Assembly: GCA_038396625.1 (NCBI GenBank)
Contig: CP121688.1
Coordinates: forward strand, 1,364,001 to 1,428,000
Length of the DNA: 64,000 nt
From: G038396625 sp038396625
Lineage (GTDB): Bacteria > Bacillota > Clostridia > Peptostreptococcales > Thermotaleaceae
Direction of reading: 5' to 3'
Position 1 is the stretch's first letter. Each line of letters opens with the position of its first letter. The notes below the pieces were generated by a model. That model was not told where the DNA came from. It saw nothing but the letters and a program-made list of their open reading frames with translations, and did not search any database. This document shows positions 1 through 8,736 of the stretch, one piece after another. The position numbers were made by a program, and so were the translations under genes.

Positions 1-44
1 TGATTAAAGTAAAATCAAGGGTTTTAGTGATATGTCTAAGGTGG
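1..44 (+). promoter_or_regulatory. possible end of CRISPR leader
   Basis: These 44 bases precede the first repeat. All 42 spacers are 35-39 bases, and the last bases of a repeat (GATGTAAAT) do not occur at the left edge. The stretch is therefore too long to be an ordinary spacer and may be the leader-proximal edge of the array. The alternative is an unusually long spacer cut by the window edge. The orientation argument (degenerate repeat at the far end) agrees with a leader on this side. Confidence 0.4.
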
Positions 45-2836
45 GTTTTTCCTTAACTATGTGGGATGTAAATAGATTATTTAAAGCACTTAATTTATCT
101 TTCTTACCCGTTTTTCCTTAACTATGTGGGATGTAAATAGTTTAGATTTTATTTCATTACCTACAGGGTTTATGGGTTTTTCCTTAACTATGTGGGATGT
201 AAATACGGTATAGGAATAGGAGGTTTAAATATGAATCTAAGTTTTTCCTTAACTATGTGGGATGTAAATAAGCAACTTTCCCTTGATATTTTCAATCGTG
301 ATCCGGTTTTTCCTTAACTATGTGGGATGTAAATTAAAGATATATGATTCTTGAATTTGGAAAACTTTTTGGTTTTTCCTTAACTATGTGGGATGTAAAT
401 AATAATTCACTTAGAGATTCATTTATTGATATCATTAGTTTTTCCTTAACTATGTGGGATGTAAATGTACATAATCTCCATCAACTATTCCAGCCTTAAC
501 CAGTTTTTCCTTAACTATGTGGGATGTAAATTCGATCAGTAAGAGTTAGCGTTTCGGTGTTTCCTGCGTTTTTCCTTAACTATGTGGGATGTAAATTATG
601 CTAAAAAATGATTCTAAAGTAAAAGTACCTGGAGTTTTTCCTTAACTATGTGGGATGTAAATGGGAACAAAATTGGATTAAAGAATTTTGTCACAAGTGG
701 TTTTTCCTTAACTATGTGGGATGTAAATGCAGGAGAAGAATTAAGAAGTCTCCTCGGTGGCATTGTTTTTCCTTAACTATGTGGGATGTAAATAGAAACA
801 CAAATCGACAATATGATTGCATTGTTACCAGTTTTTCCTTAACTATGTGGGATGTAAATTATATTGATGTAAGTGATGGTACTGATTTGATGACGTTTTT
901 CCTTAACTATGTGGGATGTAAATAAGGCTAGACAGCTTATATACTCCATTATCGACAGCAGGTTTTTCCTTAACTATGTGGGATGTAAATTGAAATTCAA
1001 CTACTGAATCATTACCATACATTCGTCGTTTTTCCTTAACTATGTGGGATGTAAATTCAAACTTAGTGAGTATAAAGATAATATCTTCTTTTGTGTTTTT
1101 CCTTAACTATGTGGGATGTAAATACATTGATTCATTAGCTCTCTTATCCTTCTTTTAACGTTTTTCCTTAACTATGTGGGATGTAAATATGTTTTCTTTG
1201 TACACACTGCCCTTGTAGGTCTAGGTTTTTCCTTAACTATGTGGGATGTAAATCAGCTAAAAGTCCCATAATACCATGCCATTTTCTAGTTTTTCCTTAA
1301 CTATGTGGGATGTAAATTAGATTTTACATTTTTTACTGGATACTCATATTTTTTGTTTTTCCTTAACTATGTGGGATGTAAATTCAATTTTGAGTATCTT
1401 CTCAGTCCACCTCTGCTTTGTTTTTCCTTAACTATGTGGGATGTAAATGTTGTAGAGTCATCTGCATTGTTTGCTTTATCTACTGTTTTTCCTTAACTAT
1501 GTGGGATGTAAATATAGCATTAAAAGTCCTTTCAATATCTCCTGTTTTCGTTTTTCCTTAACTATGTGGGATGTAAATCCAAAATACAATCTTGCAGCTT
1601 CCATTGCGATTTTGTGTTTTTCCTTAACTATGTGGGATGTAAATTTTTCTTCAAAGGTATCTTTTATATAATCAAGTATTTCTGTTTTTCCTTAACTATG
1701 TGGGATGTAAATCTGATAAGAATTTAATTCCATAATCCACTGAATCTGGTTTTTCCTTAACTATGTGGGATGTAAATGCTATAAGCATATAGGAAGCCCC
1801 TGCACTCTTTACCGTTTTTCCTTAACTATGTGGGATGTAAATATACTTGCTATGTGGCATTAACCTTTTTTCTAATATAGTTTTTCCTTAACTATGTGGG
1901 ATGTAAATCTATCATCTTTATATCTACTTTGAATAAAATATTTACTCGTTTTTCCTTAACTATGTGGGATGTAAATGGATATTTGGCATCATTAAAGGCA
2001 TCAAATTAGGGTGTTTTTCCTTAACTATGTGGGATGTAAATAGAATCAAATTCATTCGCTGTATTAGTAAAACACATCGGTTTTTCCTTAACTATGTGGG
2101 ATGTAAATATAAGAAAATCTACAATAGCACCTAAATCTATAAGGTTTTTCCTTAACTATGTGGGATGTAAATACAGTATGGGGATTATGAAGCTTTACTC
2201 GAAAATTGGTTTTTCCTTAACTATGTGGGATGTAAATAGGTTTAGACGGATCTTTTTTAATATACCCTTTCTTTTCGTTTTTCCTTAACTATGTGGGATG
2301 TAAATAGACCTATTGAATCAGATTAAAGAAGCAGAGATAAAGAGTTTTTCCTTAACTATGTGGGATGTAAATGTGCTTCATATAAGCAAATTACCAAGTC
2401 TGCAGAAGATAGTTTTTCCTTAACTATGTGGGATGTAAATTACACATGGTATTTCTTAAAGAACTCTTCTTCGCCGGTTTTTCCTTAACTATGTGGGATG
2501 TAAATCTGATCAGCTTTGCTGCAGTTGGCACTTGGTGAACCGTTTTTCCTTAACTATGTGGGATGTAAATTTATCTGATGCAAATATATATTTTCAGCAA
2601 TACAAAAGTTTTTCCTTAACTATGTGGGATGTAAATTATTATAGATTTTATTAAGTTCTAACATTATATTCCCCGTTTTTCCTTAACTATGTGGGATGTA
2701 AATTCGGTAGGGACTGTAGGTTCACTAGGTTCTCCACCTCGTTTTTCCTTAACTATGTGGGATGTAAATGGTAAAGACCGTGAATGGAAAAAAGAAAGAG
2801 CATTTTCGTTTTTCCTTAACTATAGCACTAGTTTTG
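45..2836 (+). CRISPR. CRISPR array, 42 intact repeats plus truncated terminal repeat
   Basis: A 29-bp repeat starting GTTTTTCCTTAAC and ending GTGGGATGTAAAT recurs every 64-68 bp. First copies start at 45, 110, 176, 241 and 306; the last intact copy is 2741-2769. The 42 intact copies look identical and are separated by unique spacers of 35-39 bp. The 43rd copy (from 2808) keeps only its first 16 bases before diverging, which marks the leader-distal end, so transcription should run left to right. The repeat strongly resembles the C. difficile type I-B repeat (family knowledge), whose last 8 bases form the crRNA 5' handle. No cas gene lies in the window, so the effector genes are either left of base 1 or elsewhere. 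Spacer 3 (205-240) contains a ribosome-site-plus-ATG pattern, consistent with capture from a coding region. Confidence 0.98.
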
Positions 2837-2887
2837 ATAGGAGTAATAATTGTCCTTAAAAGAAAAAAGAATAAATATTACAATTAG
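2768..2887 (+). CDS. small membrane-protein reading frame at array end (uncertain)
   Basis: A 39-codon frame starts at ATG 2768, inside the last bases of the final intact repeat. It runs through the last spacer and the truncated repeat and ends at TAG 2885-2887. The product has a basic start (MVKTVNGKKKEHFR), one hydrophobic helix (TIALVLIGVIIVL) and a basic tail (KRKKNKYYN). This resembles either the C-terminal anchor of a surface protein joined to the array by deletion, or a small hydrophobic toxin of the type I toxin-antitoxin kind reported beside C. difficile CRISPR arrays. Only a weak GGGA precedes the ATG, and that is part of every repeat, so translation is unproven. Confidence 0.3.
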   Translation: MVKTVNGKKKEHFRFSLTIALVLIGVIIVLKRKKNKYYN

Positions 2888-2968
2888 AAGCTTGTCAACT
2901 CACACAGAATAGAAGAAGGCAAAAAAGGCAGATGGAATATATGCACTACCTCATCATATATTTGACAT

Positions 2969-3007
2969 AAAAAAGGAACTCCTTTTTATTTAAGGAATTC
3001 CTTTTTT
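2969..3007. terminator. intrinsic terminator of the Nramp operon
   Basis: Arms AAAAAAGGAACTCCTT and AAGGAATTCCTTTTTT pair with one mismatch around a short loop. Both sides have A/T runs, so it can work in both directions. It sits 9 bases past the Nramp-like gene stop, between that gene and the CRISPR array. Confidence 0.8.
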
Positions 3008-3015
3008 ATACATGA

Positions 3016-4254
3016 TTAGTTTAAAAATGTCTGAATTGCTGAAAATAGACTACTAGTACCTAGAATGATTGTAATGCCAGAAATGGCAACACCAACAACT
3101 TTTGCAAAGGTGGAATTTGTAAATTCGCCAAGGAGCTTTTTGCTACTTGTTGCATAAACAAGATAAATGACTACAACTGGTAAAATAATGCCATTTAATG
3201 CCTGTGCTAATACAATGATTGTTAAAGGATTAAAGCCTGTTGCAGATACAAAAATTCCTAATACGAGAATTCCAATATTGACTGCTAAAAATCGCTTATC
3301 TTTTTTACTGTATTCCCAACCGAATAAACCTGCCAGTACATAAGATGCTCCAAGAGGGGTTACCACAGCAGAGGATAATCCAGCGGCTACAAGTGCAATA
3401 CTTAAAAATATTTTTGCGGATGAACCCAGTAATGGCTCTAATTGAATAGATAAATCAGCTGCAGATTCTACTGTAAAACCATACATTACAGTTCCAGCAG
3501 TTATCATGATTGCTGCAGTAATTAAACCACCAACACCAATGGATAAATAGATATCCCATTTTGAAAGCTCAAGTTTATCGGTGCTATCGAATGAATTCTT
3601 TGCTGAAACAGCATGAATGAAAAAATTATAAGGGACAATGGTTGTTCCGATTAACGCAATGCACAGCATTAAACCATTCTCAGGAATTATTGGGATAAGA
3701 CCTTTTACGATTCCGCCTAAATCTGGTTTTACAATAATCATAGTAATGACAAATATCGTAGCCATGAGTGCAACTAAAAACGTTAGTAATTTTTCTAACC
3801 AACGAATAGATCCACGAGTAATAATGAATAAAATAACTACGCCCATAATAGGGCCTAAAATTCTATTTGAAATACCAGTAATTGTGGATAATCCAATTGC
3901 AGTACCCGTTAAGTCACCACCCATATAAGCAACACACCCTAAGGTTATGGAACTTCCTACTAGTACAACGCTAAGTGTCTTTAAAATAGGATCATCAAAT
4001 TGTTTTTTAATGGCTTCGCTTAATCCTTCTTTTGTAACAATGCCCAATCGTGCAGCCATCTCTTGCAGTATAATCGTTGCAACGATTGAAAATACTATAG
4101 TCCAAAGTAATGAATAACCAAAACTAGCACCTGTTCGAGTAGCAGTTGTGACGGTACCTGGTCCTATAAATGATCCAGTAATCATTGCGCCAGGGCCAAT
4201 AGCCTTAACTTTATCTTTCCAAGTATATTTTATTTTTCCGGTTTTAGTAGTCAT
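3016..4254 (-). CDS. Nramp-family transporter, divergent (YcsG-like)
   Basis: A 412-residue multi-spanning membrane protein of the Nramp (SLC11/MntH) family with about 11 hydrophobic segments. The chosen ATG at 4254 follows a strong GAGGGGAG ribosome site; upstream in-frame codons lie in the preceding gene. The canonical metal-binding motifs are not conserved. The first helix reads FIGPGTVTTATRTGASFGY where metal Nramps have DPGN, and the sixth reads TIVPYNFF where they have MPH. It resembles the Bacillus YcsG subgroup, whose substrate I do not know. It is the last gene of an operon behind a ureohydrolase and an Asp/Glu-racemase-fold enzyme, so its substrate may be linked to that pathway instead of being Mn2+ or Fe2+. 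Family call is firm; substrate is unknown. Confidence 0.88.
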   Translation of the reverse strand: MTTKTGKIKYTWKDKVKAIGPGAMITGSFIGPGTVTTATRTGASFGYSLLWTIVFSIVATIILQEMAARLGIVTKEGLSEAIKKQFDDPILKTLSVVLVGSSITLGCVAYMGGDLTGTAIGLSTITGISNRILGPIMGVVILFIITRGSIRWLEKLLTFLVALMATIFVITMIIVKPDLGGIVKGLIPIIPENGLMLCIALIGTTIVPYNFFIHAVSAKNSFDSTDKLELSKWDIYLSIGVGGLITAAIMITAGTVMYGFTVESAADLSIQLEPLLGSSAKIFLSIALVAAGLSSAVVTPLGASYVLAGLFGWEYSKKDKRFLAVNIGILVLGIFVSATGFNPLTIIVLAQALNGIILPVVVIYLVYATSSKKLLGEFTNSTFAKVVGVAISGITIILGTSSLFSAIQTFLN

Positions 4255-4273
4255 TGAAACGCTCCCCTCTTTT

Positions 4274-4951
4274 TTAATCACAATCAAGTATAAAGGTGTG
4301 AATACAATAATTGCTTGTAATGACACGCATATTCAATAAATCTTCTAAATCTTCCCTGATTTCCATTGCTCTAAAATTTGTGCATGATATAAAGCATAGA
4401 TCCGCTTCAGTTTGCTTAAGATCATTTCTGTGATTATGAATAAAAGTATATATATGGCTTGGCTTAACCTTACAAATTTCTGAATCATTGATTAAGCCAA
4501 GTCCATTTGAATAAACAACATTGACACCAAAATCCTTTAGACTATGAATCATAAATTGATTGACAGTTTTGGTATAGGGTGTAAAGAGGGCAATTTTTTT
4601 AGCTTGTAGTTTATTCACTTCTCGTAATACACCACCAAAGGCTGAAATAGATTTACAACCTAGCTCATCTGACAATTGTTGTTCAATTCTTTTTAATCCT
4701 TTAATGCCATAAACTGCAGATGCAGAGGTACAGCCAAATATAGCAGCATCAAATGCAGTAATGTCTTTTAAGTATTGAATGCCTTTAGGCAGATCTATAT
4801 CTACCATTTTTTTCTCAGCAAATTCGCTTACATCATCAAGCCATATTCTTTGTGTATGAATTACATAATGATTAGGCAAATAATTTTGCAAGTCGGTTTC
4901 TAATGTAATATCAGTATGTGGAATAATTAAAGCAATTCTTTTATGATTCAT
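4274..4951 (-). CDS. Asp/Glu racemase / maleate isomerase-superfamily enzyme
   Basis: A 225-residue protein of the aspartate/glutamate/hydantoin racemase fold, closest in appearance to arylmalonate decarboxylase and maleate cis-trans isomerase. The two catalytic-type cysteines are visible in FGCTSASAVYG (about residue 74) and in SCTNFRAMEIRED near residue 190. These enzymes act on carboxylic acids by 1,1-proton transfer, decarboxylation or cis-trans isomerisation. The ATG at 4951 is preceded by AGGAACT; a TTG 27 bases upstream has weaker support. The gene lies between the ureohydrolase (38 bases away) and the Nramp-like transporter (19 bases). The exact substrate cannot be read from the sequence. 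Confidence 0.8.
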   Translation of the reverse strand: MNHKRIALIIPHTDITLETDLQNYLPNHYVIHTQRIWLDDVSEFAEKKMVDIDLPKGIQYLKDITAFDAAIFGCTSASAVYGIKGLKRIEQQLSDELGCKSISAFGGVLREVNKLQAKKIALFTPYTKTVNQFMIHSLKDFGVNVVYSNGLGLINDSEICKVKPSHIYTFIHNHRNDLKQTEADLCFISCTNFRAMEIREDLEDLLNMRVITSNYCIHTFILDCD

Positions 4952-4989
4952 AATAGTTCCTATGTGTCGTATTGTCAATTGTATAATAA

Positions 4990-5967
4990 TTATTTTAAAT
5001 GCTTGTACTTAACCAATCCACATAATGTATATAAAGTCATCCATACAGCGTTATGGCTTGAAACATTATTTGCATCCGATGGCGGATAGATTTCAACAAA
5101 ATCAAAGCCATCAATACCTTCTGCTGCAACACCGTGTAAAAATCTAGCAAGTTCATAGCTTGTAAGTCCACATGGATCAGCGGGTCCACCTGGATTATAT
5201 GCTACATCTAAAACATCACTGCAAACAGTAACATAAACGGCTTCGGTATCTTTTTTAGCAACTTCTAGCGCCTTCTGAATAGCATAATCAACACCTTTTT
5301 CTTTGAATTCGAAACTTGTTATTAATGAAGCACCAAAATCTTTTATGGCTTTCATGCCGAGTGGGTTATTTCTTGGTCCACGAATGCCCACATGAATAAT
5401 ATTTTCAGGGTTGATGTCATCGATTTCATAAGACCTGTGTAGCGGTGAGCATCTAGCGTATTTGCTGTCTCCATAGGTATCCATATTATCAAAGTGTGCA
5501 TCCAAATGAATAATCCCAATTTTGCCATTATGCTTTTTTGCTAATGCCTTGATAATAGGATACGCAACCGAATGATCTCCACCGAAGGATATAGGGAATA
5601 CACCTGCTTCAATAATTTCTGTTGCTTTATTTTCAATATTTTGAAGGGTTTCTTCAATATTTGAAGGGTTCGTTGGAGCATCGCCATAATCTGCAGCTGT
5701 AAAGTAGTCAAAAACATCACAATCATATTCAGGTAGGTAGCCACCATATCGAATGGAAGCAGCTCTTATCGTTTTTGTTGCGAGTTCACATCCTGAAAAA
5801 GATCCCCAAGTACAAATGCCTTCCCATGGAGCTCCCATAAAAGCGATATCATATTGACTAAGCTCTGATTTGTTTTCAATTTTAGGTAGTCCCATAAAAG
5901 TAGGTATTCCACTATATAATTCTGGAATTTCTCGATCTTTTACATAACATACGGGTTTGTTTTTCAT
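4990..5967 (-). CDS. ureohydrolase (agmatinase/arginase family) with substituted metal ligand
   Basis: A 325-residue cytoplasmic hydrolase of the arginase/agmatinase family, which cleaves guanidino groups using a binuclear Mn (or Ni) site. Visible ligand motifs are FGGDHS (about residue 128) and HLDAHFDN (about 152). In the third motif, VTVCSDVLD, the first Asp of the usual SxDxD is replaced by Cys; in arginase that residue bridges both metals. The start has an excellent GAGGAGG site. It is the first gene of a three-gene operon divergent from an IclR regulator, with a long palindrome in the control region. The substrate may be agmatine, guanidinobutyrate or another guanidino or amidine compound. 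Calling it plain agmatinase would be unsafe given the Cys. Confidence 0.88.
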   Translation of the reverse strand: MKNKPVCYVKDREIPELYSGIPTFMGLPKIENKSELSQYDIAFMGAPWEGICTWGSFSGCELATKTIRAASIRYGGYLPEYDCDVFDYFTAADYGDAPTNPSNIEETLQNIENKATEIIEAGVFPISFGGDHSVAYPIIKALAKKHNGKIGIIHLDAHFDNMDTYGDSKYARCSPLHRSYEIDDINPENIIHVGIRGPRNNPLGMKAIKDFGASLITSFEFKEKGVDYAIQKALEVAKKDTEAVYVTVCSDVLDVAYNPGGPADPCGLTSYELARFLHGVAAEGIDGFDFVEIYPPSDANNVSSHNAVWMTLYTLCGLVKYKHLK

Positions 5968-6040
5968 TTTGGGTCCTCCTCATATTCTGAATGGGTATAG
6001 TGATGTCGTTTAATAGCCGGCAAATATATTATTAAACGAT

Positions 6041-6079
6041 TATACTACATTAACAAATATCATTTGTTAATGTAGTATA
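6041..6079. promoter_or_regulatory. 39-bp perfect inverted repeat, probable IclR operator
   Basis: Arms TATACTACATTAACAAAT and ATTTGTTAATGTAGTATA are perfect complements around the trinucleotide ATC. It lies between the divergent ureohydrolase operon and the IclR gene. It overlaps or directly follows a minus-strand promoter (TTGACT at 6104-6109, TATTAT at 6080-6085, 18-bp spacing). A close relative occurs at 7253-7291. Confidence 0.8.
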
Positions 6080-6109
6080 ATAATAACATAGAACAGAATT
6101 GTCAGTCAA
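6080..6109 (-). promoter_or_regulatory. probable promoter of the ureohydrolase operon
   Basis: Read on the minus strand, TTGACT (6104-6109) and TATTAT (6080-6085) are 18 bp apart. The operator palindrome begins immediately downstream, a layout suited to repression. Confidence 0.55.
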
Positions 6110-6258
6110 TTAAAAATTGTTATAATCATTTAATTTTTGATAATGTCAAACGAAAGCAAGTTTTATGGGTTATTTTGTAAAAAATTACTATATAGATGTT
6201 TTTAAAATGATATAATATAAATAGCTTAAAAATAAAAATCATCGAAAGGATGTAACAT

Positions 6259-7047
6259 ATGCTGAATGAAAAAACAAACAAACCACGGGTGATTCAATCG
6301 GTTCAAAGAGCTTTAGACATTATTGATTGCTTTGATCAATTGAATAGAGAGTTGTCATTGAACGAGATTAGCCAGAAGTTAAATTTAAATAAAAGTACAG
6401 TGCATGGTATCATTAATACACTAAGTATGAATGAATATATAGATCAGAATAATAATAATGGCAAGTATTTGCTTGGTAAAAAACTCATGTTTAAGGGCCA
6501 ACTGGTCTCGGATAGTATTACTGTAAGAATGAGAGAAATTGGTGAATACTACCTAAAGGAAATCAGTGAAAAGTACAAGGTTACCAGTCATATGTTTTCT
6601 TTTAAAGATCAGAAACTATCTTTCTTAGATATGGTTAAGCCAAATAATGCATATTATATCGTGAGTTCTGTAATTGGTAATCCTATGCCTTTACATGCAA
6701 CCGCTTCAGGGAAAATAGTTTTGGCACATATGGAGGAAGAGAAGTTAGAAAATTATCTTAACACAGAAGCATTAACGAAATTCACTGAAAAAACACTAGT
6801 AGAAAAAGAGGCGTTAAAAGAGGAATTGGTAAAAATATACAATGGAGGATATTGCATAGAAGATGAAGAAGTAGAGTGGGGCGTATTGTCTATGGCAGCC
6901 CCTATATATGATCACCAAAAAAATTTCATTGGGACAATTAGTCTGACGGGACCTGCTGGAAAAATAAAAGGGATGACAGAACAAATGGCAATAGATATCA
7001 AAAACTTCAGTAAAAATATTACAAAAGAATTATCTGGGATACAATAA
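6259..7047 (+). CDS. IclR-family transcriptional regulator
   Basis: A 262-residue regulator with an N-terminal winged helix-turn-helix (SVQRALDIIDCF, then LSLNEISQKLNLNKSTVHG, residues about 13-50). The C-terminal IclR effector domain (about 85-255) includes the typical PLHATASGKIVLAHM segment. The ATG has a GAAAGGATG site. IclR proteins usually control catabolic genes and sense a small organic acid or similar ligand. It is transcribed away from the ureohydrolase operon, and the two 39-bp palindromes on either side of the gene are the likely binding sites. A strong terminator follows, so it is monocistronic. Confidence 0.95.
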   Translation: MLNEKTNKPRVIQSVQRALDIIDCFDQLNRELSLNEISQKLNLNKSTVHGIINTLSMNEYIDQNNNNGKYLLGKKLMFKGQLVSDSITVRMREIGEYYLKEISEKYKVTSHMFSFKDQKLSFLDMVKPNNAYYIVSSVIGNPMPLHATASGKIVLAHMEEEKLENYLNTEALTKFTEKTLVEKEALKEELVKIYNGGYCIEDEEVEWGVLSMAAPIYDHQKNFIGTISLTGPAGKIKGMTEQMAIDIKNFSKNITKELSGIQ

Positions 7048-7083
7048 AGATCTCGCATATAACAAATTATATTAGTTGTGGCT

Positions 7084-7131
7084 AAAAGCTTTGTGATTTT
7101 GTTTGCAAAATCACAAAGCTTTTATGTTTTT
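7084..7131 (+). terminator. intrinsic terminator after IclR gene
   Basis: Perfect 17-bp arms (AAAAGCTTTGTGATTTT and its complement) flank the loop GTTTGC and are followed by a T-rich stretch. It separates the regulator from the next transcription unit. Confidence 0.85.
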
Positions 7132-7252
7132 GAAAAGCAAATGATAAAAGCATTGTCTTAATATAACGTATGTAAATGAAATGAAAATTAATTTAATAGA
7201 AATTTTCAAAAAAGTGTTACATTAATGCAAAAACATGATAAAATAAAAACAA

Positions 7253-7291
7253 AATACTATATTAACAAATGATATTTGACAATATAAAATA
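7253..7291. promoter_or_regulatory. second IclR-type operator
   Basis: AATACTATATTAACAAAT, GAT, then ATTTGACAATATAAAATA. The left arm matches 16 of 18 bases of the 6041-6079 site and the right arm about 13 of 18. It overlaps the -35 of the promoter that serves the PatB-like gene. It lies in a 368-bp gap (7048-7415) that also holds the terminator above and the promoter below. Confidence 0.65.
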
Positions 7292-7304
7292 AATAGCATA
7301 TAAA
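7276..7304 (+). promoter_or_regulatory. promoter of the PatB-like/glutaminase unit
   Basis: TTGACA (7276-7281) and TATAAA (7299-7304) have 17-bp spacing. The -35 box lies inside the right arm of the operator. The 5' untranslated region would be about 105 bases. Confidence 0.65.
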
Positions 7305-7415
7305 ACACTAAGATCATTTTAATAAATCTGCAAAATAGATCAGTGAGTATGTATAAACAATTAGGATCAGTGTTATTATGTATCACCATAAATAATTATA
7401 AAGGAGGAATATATA

Positions 7416-8597
7416 GTGAAATATGACTTTGACAAGGTGATCAACAGAGAAAAAACCAATTCGATAAAATGGGAAAGGATATTCATTGAAAATCGGTTTG
7501 GGTATAATGATCTTCTCCCAATGTGGATTGCAGATATGGATTTTAAATGTCCCCAGCCAGTGGTAGATGCACTTATTAAGAGGGTAGAGCATGGCATCTA
7601 TGGGTATAGTCAAGTAGATGATGAATACTATCAAGCAGTTGTAAACTGGAATAGAAAAAGGCACGGACTGGAAATAAACAAAGATTGGATTGTATTTGTT
7701 CCAGGAGTTGTTCCAGCACTTAATTATTTAATCAAGACATTTTGTCTACCAGGCGATAAGGTTATCATTCAAAACCCTGTATATTACCCTTTTTCAAATG
7801 CTGTTTTAAACAATGGCTGTCAGCCTGGATATAATGCATTAAAATGCAAAAATGGACGCTATACCATGGACTTTGATGACTTAGAAGAAAAAGCAAAGGA
7901 CCCACGTGTTAAGCTGATGATCCTATGTAATCCCCATAATCCTGTGGGTCGGGTATGGAAAAAAGAAGAGCTTGAAAAAATGGGTGAAATTTGTATCCGA
8001 AACAATGTAATCATTATTGCTGATGAAATCCACTCAGATTTAATATTAAAAGGATATAAGCACACCCCTTTAATGAGTATTTCAGAAAAGTTTGCCCAAT
8101 CTTCTATTATCTGTACAGCACCTAGCAAGACATTTAATCTTGCAGGTATGCAGACTGCAAATATAATCATTAAAAATGAAAATATGCGTGCATGCTTTTA
8201 TAAAACATTAGAAAGCAATAGTGTTGGATGGACAAATCCATTTGGGATCGTAGCACTTATAGCAGCTTACAATGATGGAGAAGAATGGTTAGACCAAGTA
8301 TTAAAATATTTAGAAAACAATGTAGATTTTATGGAAACGTTTATACAACAAAAGATACCAGAAGTGAAATTTGTAAGACCAGAAGGAACTTATCTATCTT
8401 GGCTAGATTTTAGAACTGTTACAAAAGATGAAAAAAAACTTGAAGTAATTATGCGAGAAAAAGCAAAAGTCGCATTGGATGAAGGACATATTTTTGGTGA
8501 AGGTGGGGAAGGCTTCGCAAGGTTAAATTTTGCTTGCCCAAGATCTGTCCTAGAAGAATCATTACATAGAATAGAAAAAGCAATTCATAGTTTATAA
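7416..8597 (+). CDS. PatB/MalY-type aminotransferase or C-S lyase
   Basis: A 393-residue fold-type-I PLP enzyme. Family signatures include LPMWIADMDFKCP near the start (about residue 34), NPHNPVGRVW (about 173), DEIHSDL and the PLP lysine in APSKTFNLAGMQ (about 233). MalY/PatB proteins are mostly cystathionine or cysteine beta-lyases (C-S bond cleavage giving pyruvate, ammonia and a thiol), but some act as aminotransferases. The GTG start has an AAGGAGGAA site. The gene is preceded by the second IclR-type operator and followed after 139 bases, with no terminator seen, by a glutaminase. The two may therefore be co-transcribed. Exact substrate unknown. Confidence 0.9.
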   Translation: MKYDFDKVINREKTNSIKWERIFIENRFGYNDLLPMWIADMDFKCPQPVVDALIKRVEHGIYGYSQVDDEYYQAVVNWNRKRHGLEINKDWIVFVPGVVPALNYLIKTFCLPGDKVIIQNPVYYPFSNAVLNNGCQPGYNALKCKNGRYTMDFDDLEEKAKDPRVKLMILCNPHNPVGRVWKKEELEKMGEICIRNNVIIIADEIHSDLILKGYKHTPLMSISEKFAQSSIICTAPSKTFNLAGMQTANIIIKNENMRACFYKTLESNSVGWTNPFGIVALIAAYNDGEEWLDQVLKYLENNVDFMETFIQQKIPEVKFVRPEGTYLSWLDFRTVTKDEKKLEVIMREKAKVALDEGHIFGEGGEGFARLNFACPRSVLEESLHRIEKAIHSL

Positions 8598-8736
8598 CCA
8601 TAGATTACTTAAATTTCATAATCATGAAGTTAAAGAGCAAACTTATTATTCCCTAATAAATATTTCTTAGAATTACTTAATGCATAAGTGGATGTTTTGG
8701 TTTATGTAAATATTGAAGAGGAAGGATGATAAATAT

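Noticed and set aside
650..2288. Several plus-strand open frames within the CRISPR array
   Set aside because: They arise because the repeat itself is open in more than one frame (each copy reads FFLNYVGCK or FSLTMWDVN); no ribosome sites or protein-like spacing.
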